This document shows positions 35,985-45,099 of a stretch of 64,000 bases of DNA, one piece after another (the first letter of the stretch is position 1; the number at the start of each line of letters is the position of its first letter). Source of the stretch: an uncultured Litoreibacter sp. (GTDB lineage Bacteria > Pseudomonadota > Alphaproteobacteria > Rhodobacterales > Rhodobacteraceae); NCBI GenBank assembly GCA_947504205.1, contig CANNGL010000005.1, forward strand, positions 304,751 to 368,750. Reading direction: 5' to 3'. Both the position numbers and the translations under genes were made by a program. The notes beneath the pieces were generated by a model that was not told the origin of the DNA, did no database searches, and saw nothing but the letters and a program-made list of their open reading frames with translations.

Positions 35985-36871
35985 GCTACGAAGCTATCAC
36001 TGCCGATCAGAAAGCCTTCTATGAGAAGAATGGCTATCTGGTTCTGGAAAACCGGATACCTGATGAGATCATTGCAAATCTCAGGGCGGAGATTGCCCGG
36101 TATCATGAAGAGGCGCGCGGCCTGACGGAAAGCTCGGACGAGATTGATCTTGAGGACAGTCACACCCCTGACAGGCCTCGCCTGCGCCGGATCAAGCTGC
36201 CTCACACCCACAACCGGGTGATGCGTGATTTGATGTATTCCGATCATGTTCTGGCGCCCGCACGCGATTTGATTGGCGCGTCGTTGCGGCTGCACACCAC
36301 GAAACTGAACATGAAATCGGCGGGGTTTGGCGCGGCTGTTGAATGGCATCAGGATTTTGCCTTCTACCCGCATACCAATGACGATGTTCTGGCGATTGCC
36401 GTGATCATTGACGATATGGCCGAAGAGAATGGCCCTCTGATGGTGTTTCCCGGTTCGCACAAGGGACCGATCCATGATCACCATGTGGACGGTGTTTTTG
36501 CGGGCGCTATGGATTTGGCGGCCTGTGGTTTTGACATGAAGGACGCGGTTCCGCTGATGGGACCGGCGGGCTCAATCTCGATCCACCACGGGCGGATCGT
36601 GCATGGCTCGGCGCTGAACCGTTCGGCGCAGGACCGGCGTTTGCTGTTTTATGAAATGATGGCGGCTGACGCGTTTCCGATCATGGGCTCAATGACCAAA
36701 TGGAACGGCATTGCGGATTACAACGACCGGCTGCTTTGTGGGGAGCCCACATTGACGCCACGGGTCGACAGTCTTGGGGCGCGTATACCCGCGCCGCTGC
36801 CAACCGAAGAATTCACCATCTACGAGGTGCAGAAGCGTCTGAAGGCCCGTGCTTTTGAGGTTGAATCGTGA
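35981..36871 (+). CDS. PhyH family Fe(II)/2-oxoglutarate dioxygenase, second copy
   Basis: 296 residues. Metal triad: EWHQDF (His123, Asp125) and IVHGSALN (His208); QDRRLLFYEM holds the 2-oxoglutarate-binding Arg. NGPLMVFPGSHKGP is a strong PhyH signature. It is clearly different in sequence from the first copy at 31721, so it is not a recent duplicate, and two successive oxygenations or two substrates are possible. Overlaps the AroE-like and flavoprotein genes by 4 bp each. Confidence 0.88.
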   Translation: MSYEAITADQKAFYEKNGYLVLENRIPDEIIANLRAEIARYHEEARGLTESSDEIDLEDSHTPDRPRLRRIKLPHTHNRVMRDLMYSDHVLAPARDLIGASLRLHTTKLNMKSAGFGAAVEWHQDFAFYPHTNDDVLAIAVIIDDMAEENGPLMVFPGSHKGPIHDHHVDGVFAGAMDLAACGFDMKDAVPLMGPAGSISIHHGRIVHGSALNRSAQDRRLLFYEMMAADAFPIMGSMTKWNGIADYNDRLLCGEPTLTPRVDSLGARIPAPLPTEEFTIYEVQKRLKARAFEVES

Positions 36872-37977
36872 AAACTGCCGTCATAGGTCGCGGTCTTTGG
36901 GGTGCGGCGGCTGCGCGCCATCTGGCGCAGGCGGGAACGGATGTGACGTTGATCGGGCCGGGGGAGCCTGCCAGCAAGAGCGACCATCACGGCATCTTTG
37001 CGTCTCATTATGACGAGGGCCGGATCACGCGCAAAAACGCGCTTGATCCCTATTGGGTCGGCGTGAGCACTGCGGCCATTGACCGTTACGCGCAGATCGA
37101 AGCGGAAAGCGGGATCGGGTTCTATACCGAAACCGGGGCTTTGATGGTCGGCGGAGAAACCTTCATGGCGCGTGTCGATGAGGGGCGGTTGGCCCACAAT
37201 GTTCCCTGCGAGGCGATGGATCATGCGGCCTTGGCTGATCGCTTTCCATTCTTTCGCTTCCCGGATGCGTTTCGCGGCTATTACGAGGCAACCCGAGCCG
37301 GTCATATCAGCCCACGACGTTTGGTTGCAGCGCAGACCAAAGCGGCCTGCAATCACGGCGCTCGGGTTCTGGATGAGGTTGTGCAAGGTTTGGCCGAGAC
37401 GCCAAGTCAGGTTCGGGTGACGACGGATCAGGGTACATATGATTTTGATCAGGTTCTGGTCGCCGCGGGATACAATACTGACCATGTTTTGGACCGTCCG
37501 GCGCGTCTTGAGGTCTACGCTCGCACCATTGCGTTCTTCGAGGTTTCACAAGCTGAGGCGCAGCGGCTGATGACAATGCCGACGCTGGTTTATGACACGC
37601 CGGAGGATCCGTATCTGCTGCCGCCGATCCGCTATCCCGATGGCAAGATGTACATCAAACTTGGCGGCGATCCGGAGGACGTGCCCCTGCATGGGCCTGA
37701 GGAAATCCATGAGTGGTTCCGGTCGGGTGGCAATGCCGAGGTTCGTGACCATCTGGAGCAGATGATCCGACAATTGATGCCCGATTTGCAGATAGACGGG
37801 GTGAGCATGTCCTCCTGCGTGACCTCTTGGACGCAAGACAGATTGCCCGAGATTGCCCGATTGTCCCGACGCGTGTCCGTGGCGACAGGCGGCAATGGGG
37901 CAGGGGCCAAATGCAGTGATGAGATCGGACGCCTTGGCGCGAGATTGGTATTGGAAGAGATAGGAGAAACGGTATGA
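36868..37977 (+). CDS. FAD-dependent oxidoreductase, sarcosine-oxidase-like (DAO family)
   Basis: 369 residues. The N-terminal dinucleotide motif is VIGRGLWGAAAARHL. The substrate-domain segment DPYLLPPIRYPDGKMYIKLGG and the C-terminal VSVATGGNGAGAKCSDEIG close the FAD site. Cys317 (SSCVTSWTQD) aligns with the cysteine to which FAD is covalently attached in monomeric sarcosine oxidase, so covalent flavin is likely. The family oxidises C-N bonds of N-methyl or secondary amino acids with O2, giving H2O2 and an aldehyde or imine. An amine-containing substrate for this operon is therefore worth considering. Confidence 0.85.
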   Translation: MKTAVIGRGLWGAAAARHLAQAGTDVTLIGPGEPASKSDHHGIFASHYDEGRITRKNALDPYWVGVSTAAIDRYAQIEAESGIGFYTETGALMVGGETFMARVDEGRLAHNVPCEAMDHAALADRFPFFRFPDAFRGYYEATRAGHISPRRLVAAQTKAACNHGARVLDEVVQGLAETPSQVRVTTDQGTYDFDQVLVAAGYNTDHVLDRPARLEVYARTIAFFEVSQAEAQRLMTMPTLVYDTPEDPYLLPPIRYPDGKMYIKLGGDPEDVPLHGPEEIHEWFRSGGNAEVRDHLEQMIRQLMPDLQIDGVSMSSCVTSWTQDRLPEIARLSRRVSVATGGNGAGAKCSDEIGRLGARLVLEEIGETV

Positions 37978-38852
37978 GTGCGATTGGATTTATCGGGTTG
38001 GGCCTGATGGGCGGTGCGATGGTGGAGTGTTTGCAAAAAGGCGACCATCAGATCACCGTTCTGGGCAACCGGGATCGGACCTACCTTGATCAAGCGATTG
38101 GGCGTGGCGCAACCGAGGCGGCAAGCGCGAAAGCGGTGGCAGAGGCGTCGGACATCGTGATGCTGTGCATGGGGACATCGGATCAGGTCGAGGGTCGCAT
38201 GCGCGGCGCTGACGGGGTGATTGCGGGGCTGCGTGACGGCGCTGTCGTGATCGATTTTGGAACGTCGCTGCCCGCCTCCACCCGGGCGCTTGGTGCAGAA
38301 GTTGCGGAAGCAGGTGGCACCTATCTCGACGCCCCGTTGGGCCGCACACCGTCCCATGCTGTGGACGGCCTTCTGAACATCATGTGTTCAGGTGACAAGG
38401 CCGCGTTCGACAAGGTGAAGCCCGTGCTGGATGAACTGGGCGAAAACGTCTTTCATTTGGGGGAGCTGGGCTCAGGTCATACGATCAAGCTGATCAACAA
38501 CTTCTTCGGCATGACTGTGGCCAATGCAATGGCCGAGGCCTTTGCGATGGCTGACAAACAAGGCGTGGATCGCGCGCAGCTTTATGATGTGATGAGCGCA
38601 GGGCCGCTGCATTCCGGCATGATGGACTTCGTCAAAGGCTATGGCGTGGACGGAGACCCCAACCAGCTGGCCTTTGCGGTCAAGAATGCGGCCAAGGATG
38701 TGGGCTATTACGCCAAGATGGCGCAAGATGCCGGTGTGGACAGCATCATGTCGAAATCTGCGCTGGAGGCCTTGAGCGATGCCCGCGATACCGGGCGCGG
38801 CAACGATATGGTTGGCCAGATGGTTGATTACTTCTCCGACCGCTTTAAGTGA
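37974..38852 (+). CDS. 3-hydroxyisobutyrate dehydrogenase-family oxidoreductase
   Basis: 292 residues. The NAD(P) motif is GFIGLGLMGGAMVECL, the substrate loop is LDAPLGRTPSHAVDG (Arg replaces the usual SGG pattern), and GHTIKLINNFFGM gives the catalytic Lys and Asn. The changed loop suggests a substrate unlike hydroxyisobutyrate or glycerate. Overlaps both neighbours by 4 bp. It differs strongly from the family member at 25181. Confidence 0.9.
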   Translation: MSAIGFIGLGLMGGAMVECLQKGDHQITVLGNRDRTYLDQAIGRGATEAASAKAVAEASDIVMLCMGTSDQVEGRMRGADGVIAGLRDGAVVIDFGTSLPASTRALGAEVAEAGGTYLDAPLGRTPSHAVDGLLNIMCSGDKAAFDKVKPVLDELGENVFHLGELGSGHTIKLINNFFGMTVANAMAEAFAMADKQGVDRAQLYDVMSAGPLHSGMMDFVKGYGVDGDPNQLAFAVKNAAKDVGYYAKMAQDAGVDSIMSKSALEALSDARDTGRGNDMVGQMVDYFSDRFK

Positions 38853-39772
38853 GCCGCGTCGCCGTCAGGGCATTGGAAGATCGGGCGGGTCTCGGCATCG
38901 CCCTGATGCTGGCTGCGTGGTTTCTGTTTTCTCTGGTGGATACGTCGGTCAAGTGGCTGGTATTGGCAGGACTGCCTGCGCTGCAACTGGCCTTCATGCG
39001 TTACATTGGCCATTTTTTCCTGTCGGTGGGCGCGGTTCTGAGAGGTGGCGCTGATCTTGAACGCTTCAAGACGGAGCGTTTGGGATTGGTTCTGTTTCGC
39101 GCCTATTTGCTGACCGCCTCGACGGCCTTCAACTTCATTGCGCTGAACTATTTGCCGCTGACCGTAACAGCCGCGATCATGTTCACCTCTCCCATCATTG
39201 TTTGCGCTTTGGGCGGCCCGCTTCTGGGGGAGAGGGCCGGGCCATGGCGCTGGTTTGCCATCCTGCTTGGCTTCATCGGGGTTCTGGTTGTGATCCGGCC
39301 CTTCGGCGCTGAATTCCACTGGGCGATGTTGCTGGCGGTACATAACGCGACTGCATTGGCATTGTATTCGATCATCACTCGAAAATTGTCTGGCGTGATC
39401 GCGATTGAAACGATGCAGTTTTACATGGGCCTGTTCGGGACCGTCGTTCTTTTGCCCTTTGCGATCTATTTCTGGCAAACCCCTGAAAGCCTGCTCGATT
39501 GGGTCCTGATGATAGGTTTGGGCGTCACCGCTTGGCTGGGGCATGAGTTCCTGACCCGCGCACATCTTTTGGCTCCGGCCTCGACCCTGATGCCTTACAC
39601 ATATTCCTTCCTCATCTATCTCGCCATCGCGAGCTATCTGATCTGGGGCGAACTGCCCGACGGCTACACGATGCTGGGTGCCGGGATCATCGTTGTGTCA
39701 GGTCTGATCATCTGGGCGCGCGAACGCCGCTCGGGCCTCAGCCGCCCAGTCGTGCCAAAAGTCGCGCCGTAG
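38849..39772 (+). CDS. EamA/DMT-family transporter
   Basis: 307 residues from a GTG at 38849 (GTGA overlap with the preceding stop). Ten hydrophobic segments in two EamA repeats. The first repeat has ASTAFNFIALNYLPLTVTAAIMFTSPI-type sequence and the second ends LIYLAIASYLIWGELPDGYTMLGAGIIV. DMT proteins export or exchange metabolites such as amino acids or drugs. At the end of a catabolic run it may export a product or intermediate. Its last 35 bp overlap the end of the convergent mannitol-dehydrogenase-family gene. Confidence 0.9.
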   Translation: MSRVAVRALEDRAGLGIALMLAAWFLFSLVDTSVKWLVLAGLPALQLAFMRYIGHFFLSVGAVLRGGADLERFKTERLGLVLFRAYLLTASTAFNFIALNYLPLTVTAAIMFTSPIIVCALGGPLLGERAGPWRWFAILLGFIGVLVVIRPFGAEFHWAMLLAVHNATALALYSIITRKLSGVIAIETMQFYMGLFGTVVLLPFAIYFWQTPESLLDWVLMIGLGVTAWLGHEFLTRAHLLAPASTLMPYTYSFLIYLAIASYLIWGELPDGYTMLGAGIIVVSGLIIWARERRSGLSRPVVPKVAP

Positions 39773-40955
39773 CGTTTCCGGCCCGCGCATCTTGGGCCAG
39801 AGCCTCGGCGAGCGGGTCATCAAGTGCGCGACCTGCCTCGGTTTCCGCCTGAACGAAAGCGATCCAGGCTTCGACCCCGGCCCAAAGGCTGGGGGAGGAT
39901 AACCCGAGCGCCTGACGATCCCGAATACTGCCCATCAGCCGTACGGGCAATTTTTGCGATCCGTCCATCGCGATCTGGCGCAATTTGTGATGCAAGGCAG
40001 GGTTGGTGAACCGCTCCAATAGGGCCGCGATATAGGCTTTGGTCTCGATCCCGTCAGGCAGCGTCTCGGAGGCTTCCGCCATAACGCCGCTGGCCAAGTC
40101 GCGCAGGTGTGGATCGGCAATGGCTTGATGCACAAAGTCATGGCCTGCCACCACGCCCGCATAGGCAAGGGTGGAATGCGCGCCATTGAGCAGGCGAAGC
40201 TTGCGCAGCTCGAACGGCGCCACATCCGCCACGAAATCGACCCCGACCTGCGACCAGTCAGGCCGGGGGTGTGAGAACTCCTCGATCACCCACTCGGTGA
40301 ACTCTTCGGTCTCGACCGGTGCTGCGTCTGCAAAACCTGTTTCCCGCAGAACCTCGTCGCGCAACTGATCTGTGGTGGCTGGCGTGATCCGGTCGACCAT
40401 GGTCGAGGGGAATTCAAGACCATCGGGCAGGGGCAGGTTTGCTGCCGTCGCGAAATCTCGCACGGCGCCCTCCAGCATGGTGCCATTGGCGCTGAGATTG
40501 TCGCAACTCAGAATGGCAAGGCCGCTGTTGCGCCGGGCCAGGCCGCGCGCAAGCAGGCCAATGGCGGTCGAAGCGCCCCCCGCAAGATCATGCGCGATCC
40601 CCGCATGTTGCAGGTCGAGCCGTCCATCACCGGTCAAACAATAGCCTTTCTCGGTGATGGTCAGGGTGATCAAATCGGCTATCGCGATAGCTGAAAGAAC
40701 TTCCTCATTAGCCTCTGGCGCGAAGAGGATATCGGAGATGCAGGTGATCTTTTCGTAGGCCCTGCCGTCCGCATCCTTGATTGCGAGCGTGTAGTCGAAC
40801 TCCTGATCGGCCAAGGCATCGCGGATGCCGGGCGAGCGCAGGCTGACCCCGATGATCCGCCATATCTCACCGCCCAGTGCGTTGGCCGCGTGTGTGTAGG
40901 CCGCCTGATGCGCCCGATGAAAATTTCCCACGCCCAGATGCAGGATGGTTTTCAT
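39738..40955 (-). CDS. Mannitol dehydrogenase-family protein (fructuronate/tagaturonate reductase-like)
   Basis: 405 residues from the ATG at 40955; 41 upstream residues are read through the uxaC gene and rejected. The N-terminal HLGVGNFHRAHQA is the NAD-binding signature of polyol-specific long-chain dehydrogenases. VDRITP and the LRLLNGAHSTLAYAGVVAG segment with the catalytic Lys-Asn-His type site follow. It is shorter than typical UxuB or mannitol dehydrogenase (about 480). Coupled to uxaC by ATGA, it likely reduces D-fructuronate or D-tagaturonate to mannonate or altronate. Confidence 0.85.
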   Translation of the reverse strand: MKTILHLGVGNFHRAHQAAYTHAANALGGEIWRIIGVSLRSPGIRDALADQEFDYTLAIKDADGRAYEKITCISDILFAPEANEEVLSAIAIADLITLTITEKGYCLTGDGRLDLQHAGIAHDLAGGASTAIGLLARGLARRNSGLAILSCDNLSANGTMLEGAVRDFATAANLPLPDGLEFPSTMVDRITPATTDQLRDEVLRETGFADAAPVETEEFTEWVIEEFSHPRPDWSQVGVDFVADVAPFELRKLRLLNGAHSTLAYAGVVAGHDFVHQAIADPHLRDLASGVMAEASETLPDGIETKAYIAALLERFTNPALHHKLRQIAMDGSQKLPVRLMGSIRDRQALGLSSPSLWAGVEAWIAFVQAETEAGRALDDPLAEALAQDARAGNATARLLARLGG

Positions 40956-42322
40956 AGGCGGTAGGCCTTGCGTGCCAGATCGGTGGCGAGATGCTGTGCC
41001 AGCGCTTCTGCATCCTCGCGTCCGAACTGCCCTCGTTGCATCTGCTGCGCCAGATGAAGAGCGACCGCGCGTCGCCACAGGTCATGGCGCGCCGGGATCG
41101 ACATGAAGGCCCGCGTGTCGTCATTGAAGCCTGCAAGATTGTGATACCCCGCCGTTTCAACCACCTGATCGAAGTAGCGCAAAATCCCGTTAAGACTGTC
41201 GTGGAACCACCAGGGCGGGCCAATTTTCAGGGAAGGCCAGTGCCCCGCCATCGGTGCCAGTTCGCGGGCATAGGTGCTCTCATCCAGCGTGAACGCTATC
41301 ATCGAAAAGCCGGGGTCTGTCCCAACACGATTGAGCAGAACATCCAAGCCACGCACCCAGTCTGTTCGCACCGGAATATCCGCTCCTTTGTCCCGCCCGA
41401 AATGCTCAAACACGACATGGTTCGTATTACGGCGGGAGCCCGCATGAATCTGCATGACCAAGCCATCTTCGGCCGACATCTGGGCCATCTCGACAAGCAT
41501 ATGCGCATGGAATCTCTGCGCTTCTTCCGACGAGAGCGCCCCGCGCCTTGCCTTCGCAAAAAGGGCCTCGGCCTGCGTTTCGGACAACCATGTTGTGTGC
41601 AAATCCTCAATCGCATGATCGGTTGCCGTGGCGCCCAAGGACTTGAAGGCCTGACGTTGTGCCCGCAGTGCGTCCAGATAACCGTCGAAAGTATCGAGAG
41701 AGATATTTGTCTGATCTTCAAGCTTGGACAGTTCGGAAACGAAGCGGGGATCGGCTGGATCGATGCACGCATCTGGCCTGAAGGTTGGAATGACCTTGCC
41801 TTGCCATGAACTTTCGGCAATCGCGCGATGCGCGTCGAGCGGATTAGTTGCCGCATCGGTGGTGGCCAGCACCTCGATATTGAATGTCTCGAATAGCGCT
41901 CTGGGACGAAAACCGTCCTCCTTCAGCGCGGCGTCGATCCGATCATAAATGGCGTCCGCAGTGTCAGACGTCAGAGGATCGCTGATCCCGAACCCATGAA
42001 CAAACATGTGGCTGAGCCAAGCGCGCGTGGGTGTGCCGAGAAACAGATGCCAATGCGCCGCAAACAGTCGCCATATGGCGCGGGGATCCGTCTGAACCGG
42101 TGGCACTCCGACGCCCAGCTCGCGCAAACTCAGGCCTTGCGAATAAAGCATTCTGAAGACGTAGTGGTCAGGGATGATGATGAGCTCGGCAGGGTTGGAG
42201 AACGCCGCATTCTCTGCAAACCAGACAGGATCGGTATGTCCGTGAGGCGAGAGGATCGGGGCGTCCTTGATCGTGTGATACAAGGCCTCCGCCGGGGCGG
42301 GTAATGTAATATCGGTCCACAT
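40952..42322 (-). CDS. uxaC: Glucuronate isomerase (uronate isomerase)
   Basis: 456 residues. It belongs to the amidohydrolase superfamily: SPHGHTDPVWFAEN carries the metal His pair, DHYVFRMLYSQG and NIEVLATTDAATNPLDAH follow, and MQIHAGSRRNTN and GFNDDTRAF supply further metal and substrate residues. It interconverts D-glucuronate with D-fructuronate and D-galacturonate with D-tagaturonate in the cytoplasm. It is the first gene of a two-gene minus-strand unit with the reductase. The altronate-type dehydratase at 32684 could complete the path. KDG kinase and aldolase are not in the window. Confidence 0.93.
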   Translation of the reverse strand: MWTDITLPAPAEALYHTIKDAPILSPHGHTDPVWFAENAAFSNPAELIIIPDHYVFRMLYSQGLSLRELGVGVPPVQTDPRAIWRLFAAHWHLFLGTPTRAWLSHMFVHGFGISDPLTSDTADAIYDRIDAALKEDGFRPRALFETFNIEVLATTDAATNPLDAHRAIAESSWQGKVIPTFRPDACIDPADPRFVSELSKLEDQTNISLDTFDGYLDALRAQRQAFKSLGATATDHAIEDLHTTWLSETQAEALFAKARRGALSSEEAQRFHAHMLVEMAQMSAEDGLVMQIHAGSRRNTNHVVFEHFGRDKGADIPVRTDWVRGLDVLLNRVGTDPGFSMIAFTLDESTYARELAPMAGHWPSLKIGPPWWFHDSLNGILRYFDQVVETAGYHNLAGFNDDTRAFMSIPARHDLWRRAVALHLAQQMQRGQFGREDAEALAQHLATDLARKAYRL

Positions 42323-42497
42323 GCCCGCAGACTAGGCCGCACCGCAAAGCCTGACCAGTGGAAAGCGCGCGAGACGAGGGTGAGGGGGTGTCGCCATGGC
42401 TTGCGCCATGAGCGATCCGGCGCCTCGGACAGGTCCTCGGCGGGGGCTGCGTCGAATATGCTTGAAGACCGGGGGCGTTTGCCCAAGAGTTTGGCCC

Positions 42498-43514
42498 ATG
42501 AGTGAAGTTATGAGAGCCGTTCTGATCGGCACCGGGATGGTGGCTCAAACCCATGTGCAGGCCATCGCTGCGACGCGCGGTCGGATCGTTCTGGATGGTG
42601 TTTGCGCGCGGACCAGCGCGGCGGAGTTTGCCCGTCTCAATGGCTGCACCGCCTTCGATGATATCGACGCCCTTCTGGAGGCCGAGCCAGATTTTGCCAT
42701 CATCGCAACGCCGCCAAACGCCCGGCTAGAGCTTGTGCGCAAGCTGGCCGCAGCCGGTCTGCCGATCCTGCTGGAAAAACCCATCGAGCGCAGCCTGACC
42801 GCCGCGCGCAAGGTGGTCTCGATCTGCCACGAGGCGCAGGTGCCTTTGGGGATCGTATTCCAACATCGAACCCGCCAGGCCGTCGCACACCTGCGGCAAA
42901 GCCTGCCGGAGCTGGGTCCGCTGGGATTGGTTGAAATCAGCGTGCCGTGGTGGCGAGATCAGAGCTATTACGACGCGCCGGGGCGCGGCACCTATGCTCA
43001 GGACGGGGGCGGCGTATTGATCACACAAGCGATCCACACGCTCGATCTGGCCCTGTCTCTGGCGGGACATGTGACCCATGTTCAGGCGATGGCACGCCGC
43101 TCGGCACTTCATACAATGGAGGCGGAGGATACAGTCACCGCGGGGTTGAGCTTTGCCAGTGGCGCCGTTGGATCACTCTTCGCCACAACGGCGGCGTTTC
43201 CGGGGGCGCCTGAGCAAATCACACTGCATGGGACCGCAGGGGTGGCCCGCCTGACCGGAGACAGCCTGACCCTCAGCTTCAGAGATGGGCGCGAAGAGAC
43301 CTATGGCGCCGATCAAGCAACCGGCGGCGGGGCCGATCCGATGGGGTTCACCCATGAATGGCATCAGGCTGTGATAGAGGATTTCGCCGATGCGCTGGAA
43401 GAGGATCGCGCGCCACTCGTATCGGGTCGCGAAGGCTTGCGCGCGCATGCGTTGATTGATGCGCTGACCCGGTCATCGGATCAAAAACGCGAGGTCGAGG
43501 TTGCCGATGTCTGA
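42498..43514 (+). CDS. Gfo/Idh/MocA family oxidoreductase
   Basis: 338 residues from ATG 42498 (ATG 42510 also fits; 34 residues upstream are not family-like). Rossmann motif VLIGTGMVAQTHVQAI, catalytic-lysine motif LEKPIERS, and a C-terminal substrate domain with GGGVLITQAIHTLDLAL. It is divergent from uxaC across a 175-bp gap and overlaps the next dehydrogenase by 8 bp. Substrate unknown; the uronate neighbours suggest a sugar or sugar acid. Confidence 0.9.
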   Translation: MSEVMRAVLIGTGMVAQTHVQAIAATRGRIVLDGVCARTSAAEFARLNGCTAFDDIDALLEAEPDFAIIATPPNARLELVRKLAAAGLPILLEKPIERSLTAARKVVSICHEAQVPLGIVFQHRTRQAVAHLRQSLPELGPLGLVEISVPWWRDQSYYDAPGRGTYAQDGGGVLITQAIHTLDLALSLAGHVTHVQAMARRSALHTMEAEDTVTAGLSFASGAVGSLFATTAAFPGAPEQITLHGTAGVARLTGDSLTLSFRDGREETYGADQATGGGADPMGFTHEWHQAVIEDFADALEEDRAPLVSGREGLRAHALIDALTRSSDQKREVEVADV

Positions 43515-44520
43515 CGTCTTGCGCATGGCTGCGGTGGGGCTGGACCATCGCCATATCTACGGCCAATGCGGCCACATGATTACAGCCGGGGCCGAGCTTG
43601 TTTGTTATTGGACCGAGGGCCAGCCTGCGACGTTGCCTGGATTTGCTCGCAGATTTCCGGACACGCCGCGTGTGGACGATCTCGACGCCGTGCTGGCGCG
43701 CGATGATATCGACCTGATCGTTATCGCCGCCGTGCCTGAAGATCGCGCAGCACTTGCGATCCGGGCAATGGAGGCGGGCAAGGATGTAATGGTCGACAAA
43801 CCCGGTTGCACGACGATGGAGCAACTTCGGGCCATTGAGGATTGTGTTGCCCGGACAGGGCGCATCTGGTCTGTCGATTTCTCGGAGCGCTTTGAGGTGC
43901 CGTCGGTGACCAAGGCCGCCCAGCTGGTTCGTGATGGGACAATCGGGCAGGTGGTGCAAACCGTTGGTCTGGGGCCGCATCGCTTGAACAAGACAACACG
44001 TCCCGATTGGTTTTTCCAACGCTCGCGGTATGGCGGCATTCTGACGGATATCGCCTCGCACCAGATTGACCAGTTCTTGTATTTCAGCGGTGCTGATGAT
44101 GCCGAGATCACCATGGCCTCGGTCGGAAATTTCGCAAACCCAGACGACAGCGGGTTGCAGGATTTTGGGCAGATCGCCCTGCGCAGCGCCACGGCACATG
44201 GATATATCCGCGTGGATTGGTACACGCCCGACGCCTTGCCCAACTGGGGGGACGGCCGCCTGACCATTCTGGGCACAGAGGGCTATATCGAGCTGCGCAA
44301 ATATGTCGATGTCGCCGGACGGTCCGGGACCGATCATTTGTTTCTGGTGAATGGTAGCCGGTGTGAACATATCGATTGTGCCGAGGCGGGCTTGCCCTAT
44401 TTCCCCGCCCTGATTGCCGACATTCGCAACCGGACTGAAACAGCGATGCCGCAACGCCACGCCTTCAAGGTGATGGAGTTGGCCCTCAAGGCGCAGGAAC
44501 AAGCTGAAAGCAGTCTCTGA
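43507..44520 (+). CDS. Gfo/Idh/MocA family oxidoreductase
   Basis: 337 residues from ATG 43507. The usual GxGxxG dinucleotide motif is degenerate (AAVGLDHRHIYGQCGHMI, with GLDHRH), as in some members that bind NAD tightly. DKPGCTTME holds the catalytic-lysine position, and ILTDIASHQIDQFLYFSG is the substrate-site helix. It forms a two-gene unit with the preceding dehydrogenase. Its stop directly abuts the stop of pcaG on the other strand. Confidence 0.88.
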   Translation: MSDVLRMAAVGLDHRHIYGQCGHMITAGAELVCYWTEGQPATLPGFARRFPDTPRVDDLDAVLARDDIDLIVIAAVPEDRAALAIRAMEAGKDVMVDKPGCTTMEQLRAIEDCVARTGRIWSVDFSERFEVPSVTKAAQLVRDGTIGQVVQTVGLGPHRLNKTTRPDWFFQRSRYGGILTDIASHQIDQFLYFSGADDAEITMASVGNFANPDDSGLQDFGQIALRSATAHGYIRVDWYTPDALPNWGDGRLTILGTEGYIELRKYVDVAGRSGTDHLFLVNGSRCEHIDCAEAGLPYFPALIADIRNRTETAMPQRHAFKVMELALKAQEQAESSL

Positions 44521-45099
44521 TCAAAGGTCGAAAAACGGCGTCTCTTCGGGCCCTTGCAGATGGATATCAAAGCGCCAGACGCCATCTTGGTGCCGGGCCA
44601 ATAGCCGGGGCTGGCGATCTGGGGGTACCGCAGAAAAGACCGGGTCGGTGGCGTTGGCCTGTGCTGCGTCAGGGAAGTAACATCTGGTTTGCAGGCCGAT
44701 ATTGATGCCACGCGCGACAATCCAGAGGATGATATGGGGCGCATGATTGTCCCCATCGGCCGTCGTTGCTACACCGGGGCGCACCGTGTCGAACCGAAAA
44801 ATTCCCGTCTTGAGATCGCTGGCGCACCGGCCCCAACCCCTGAAATCGGGATCGGAGGGGGGCAGGTTTCCGGCCGCATCCGCCTGCCAGATTTCAACAA
44901 CCGCATCACGCAACACATCCCCGGCACCGTCAAAGATTTGCCCCTCCAGCGTGATCCGTTCGCCAAGCGCTGCATCCCCGCACATCACCGCGCCCAGATC
45001 CTCGGGATATACACCCGTGATGCCTGTGAAATTTGGCGTGAGCCCGATATGCACATAGGGACCGGCCGTTTGTGACGGGCTTTCGGCGTCAGCCATCAC
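44521..45099 (-). CDS. pcaG: Protocatechuate 3,4-dioxygenase, alpha subunit
   Basis: 192 residues. SQTAGPYVHIGL at the N-terminus and the intradiol-dioxygenase strand VVEIWQADAAGN are hallmarks. As expected for the alpha subunit, the iron-ligand Tyr and His residues are absent. It pairs with PcaH, whose stop it overlaps (ATGA), to open the ring of protocatechuate to 3-carboxy-cis,cis-muconate. It is the last gene of pobA-pcaC-pcaH-pcaG. Confidence 0.94.
   Translation of the reverse strand: MMADAESPSQTAGPYVHIGLTPNFTGITGVYPEDLGAVMCGDAALGERITLEGQIFDGAGDVLRDAVVEIWQADAAGNLPPSDPDFRGWGRCASDLKTGIFRFDTVRPGVATTADGDNHAPHIILWIVARGINIGLQTRCYFPDAAQANATDPVFSAVPPDRQPRLLARHQDGVWRFDIHLQGPEETPFFDL

Noticed and set aside
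42395-42410. CATGGC-TTGC-GCCATG inverted repeat in the uxaC divergent gap
   Set aside because: Arms are only 6 bp and common in GC-rich DNA; no matching regulator adjacent. Kept out of the operator list.
43348-44502. 384-codon minus-strand open frame
   Set aside because: Antisense to a Gfo/Idh/MocA gene with clear motifs.
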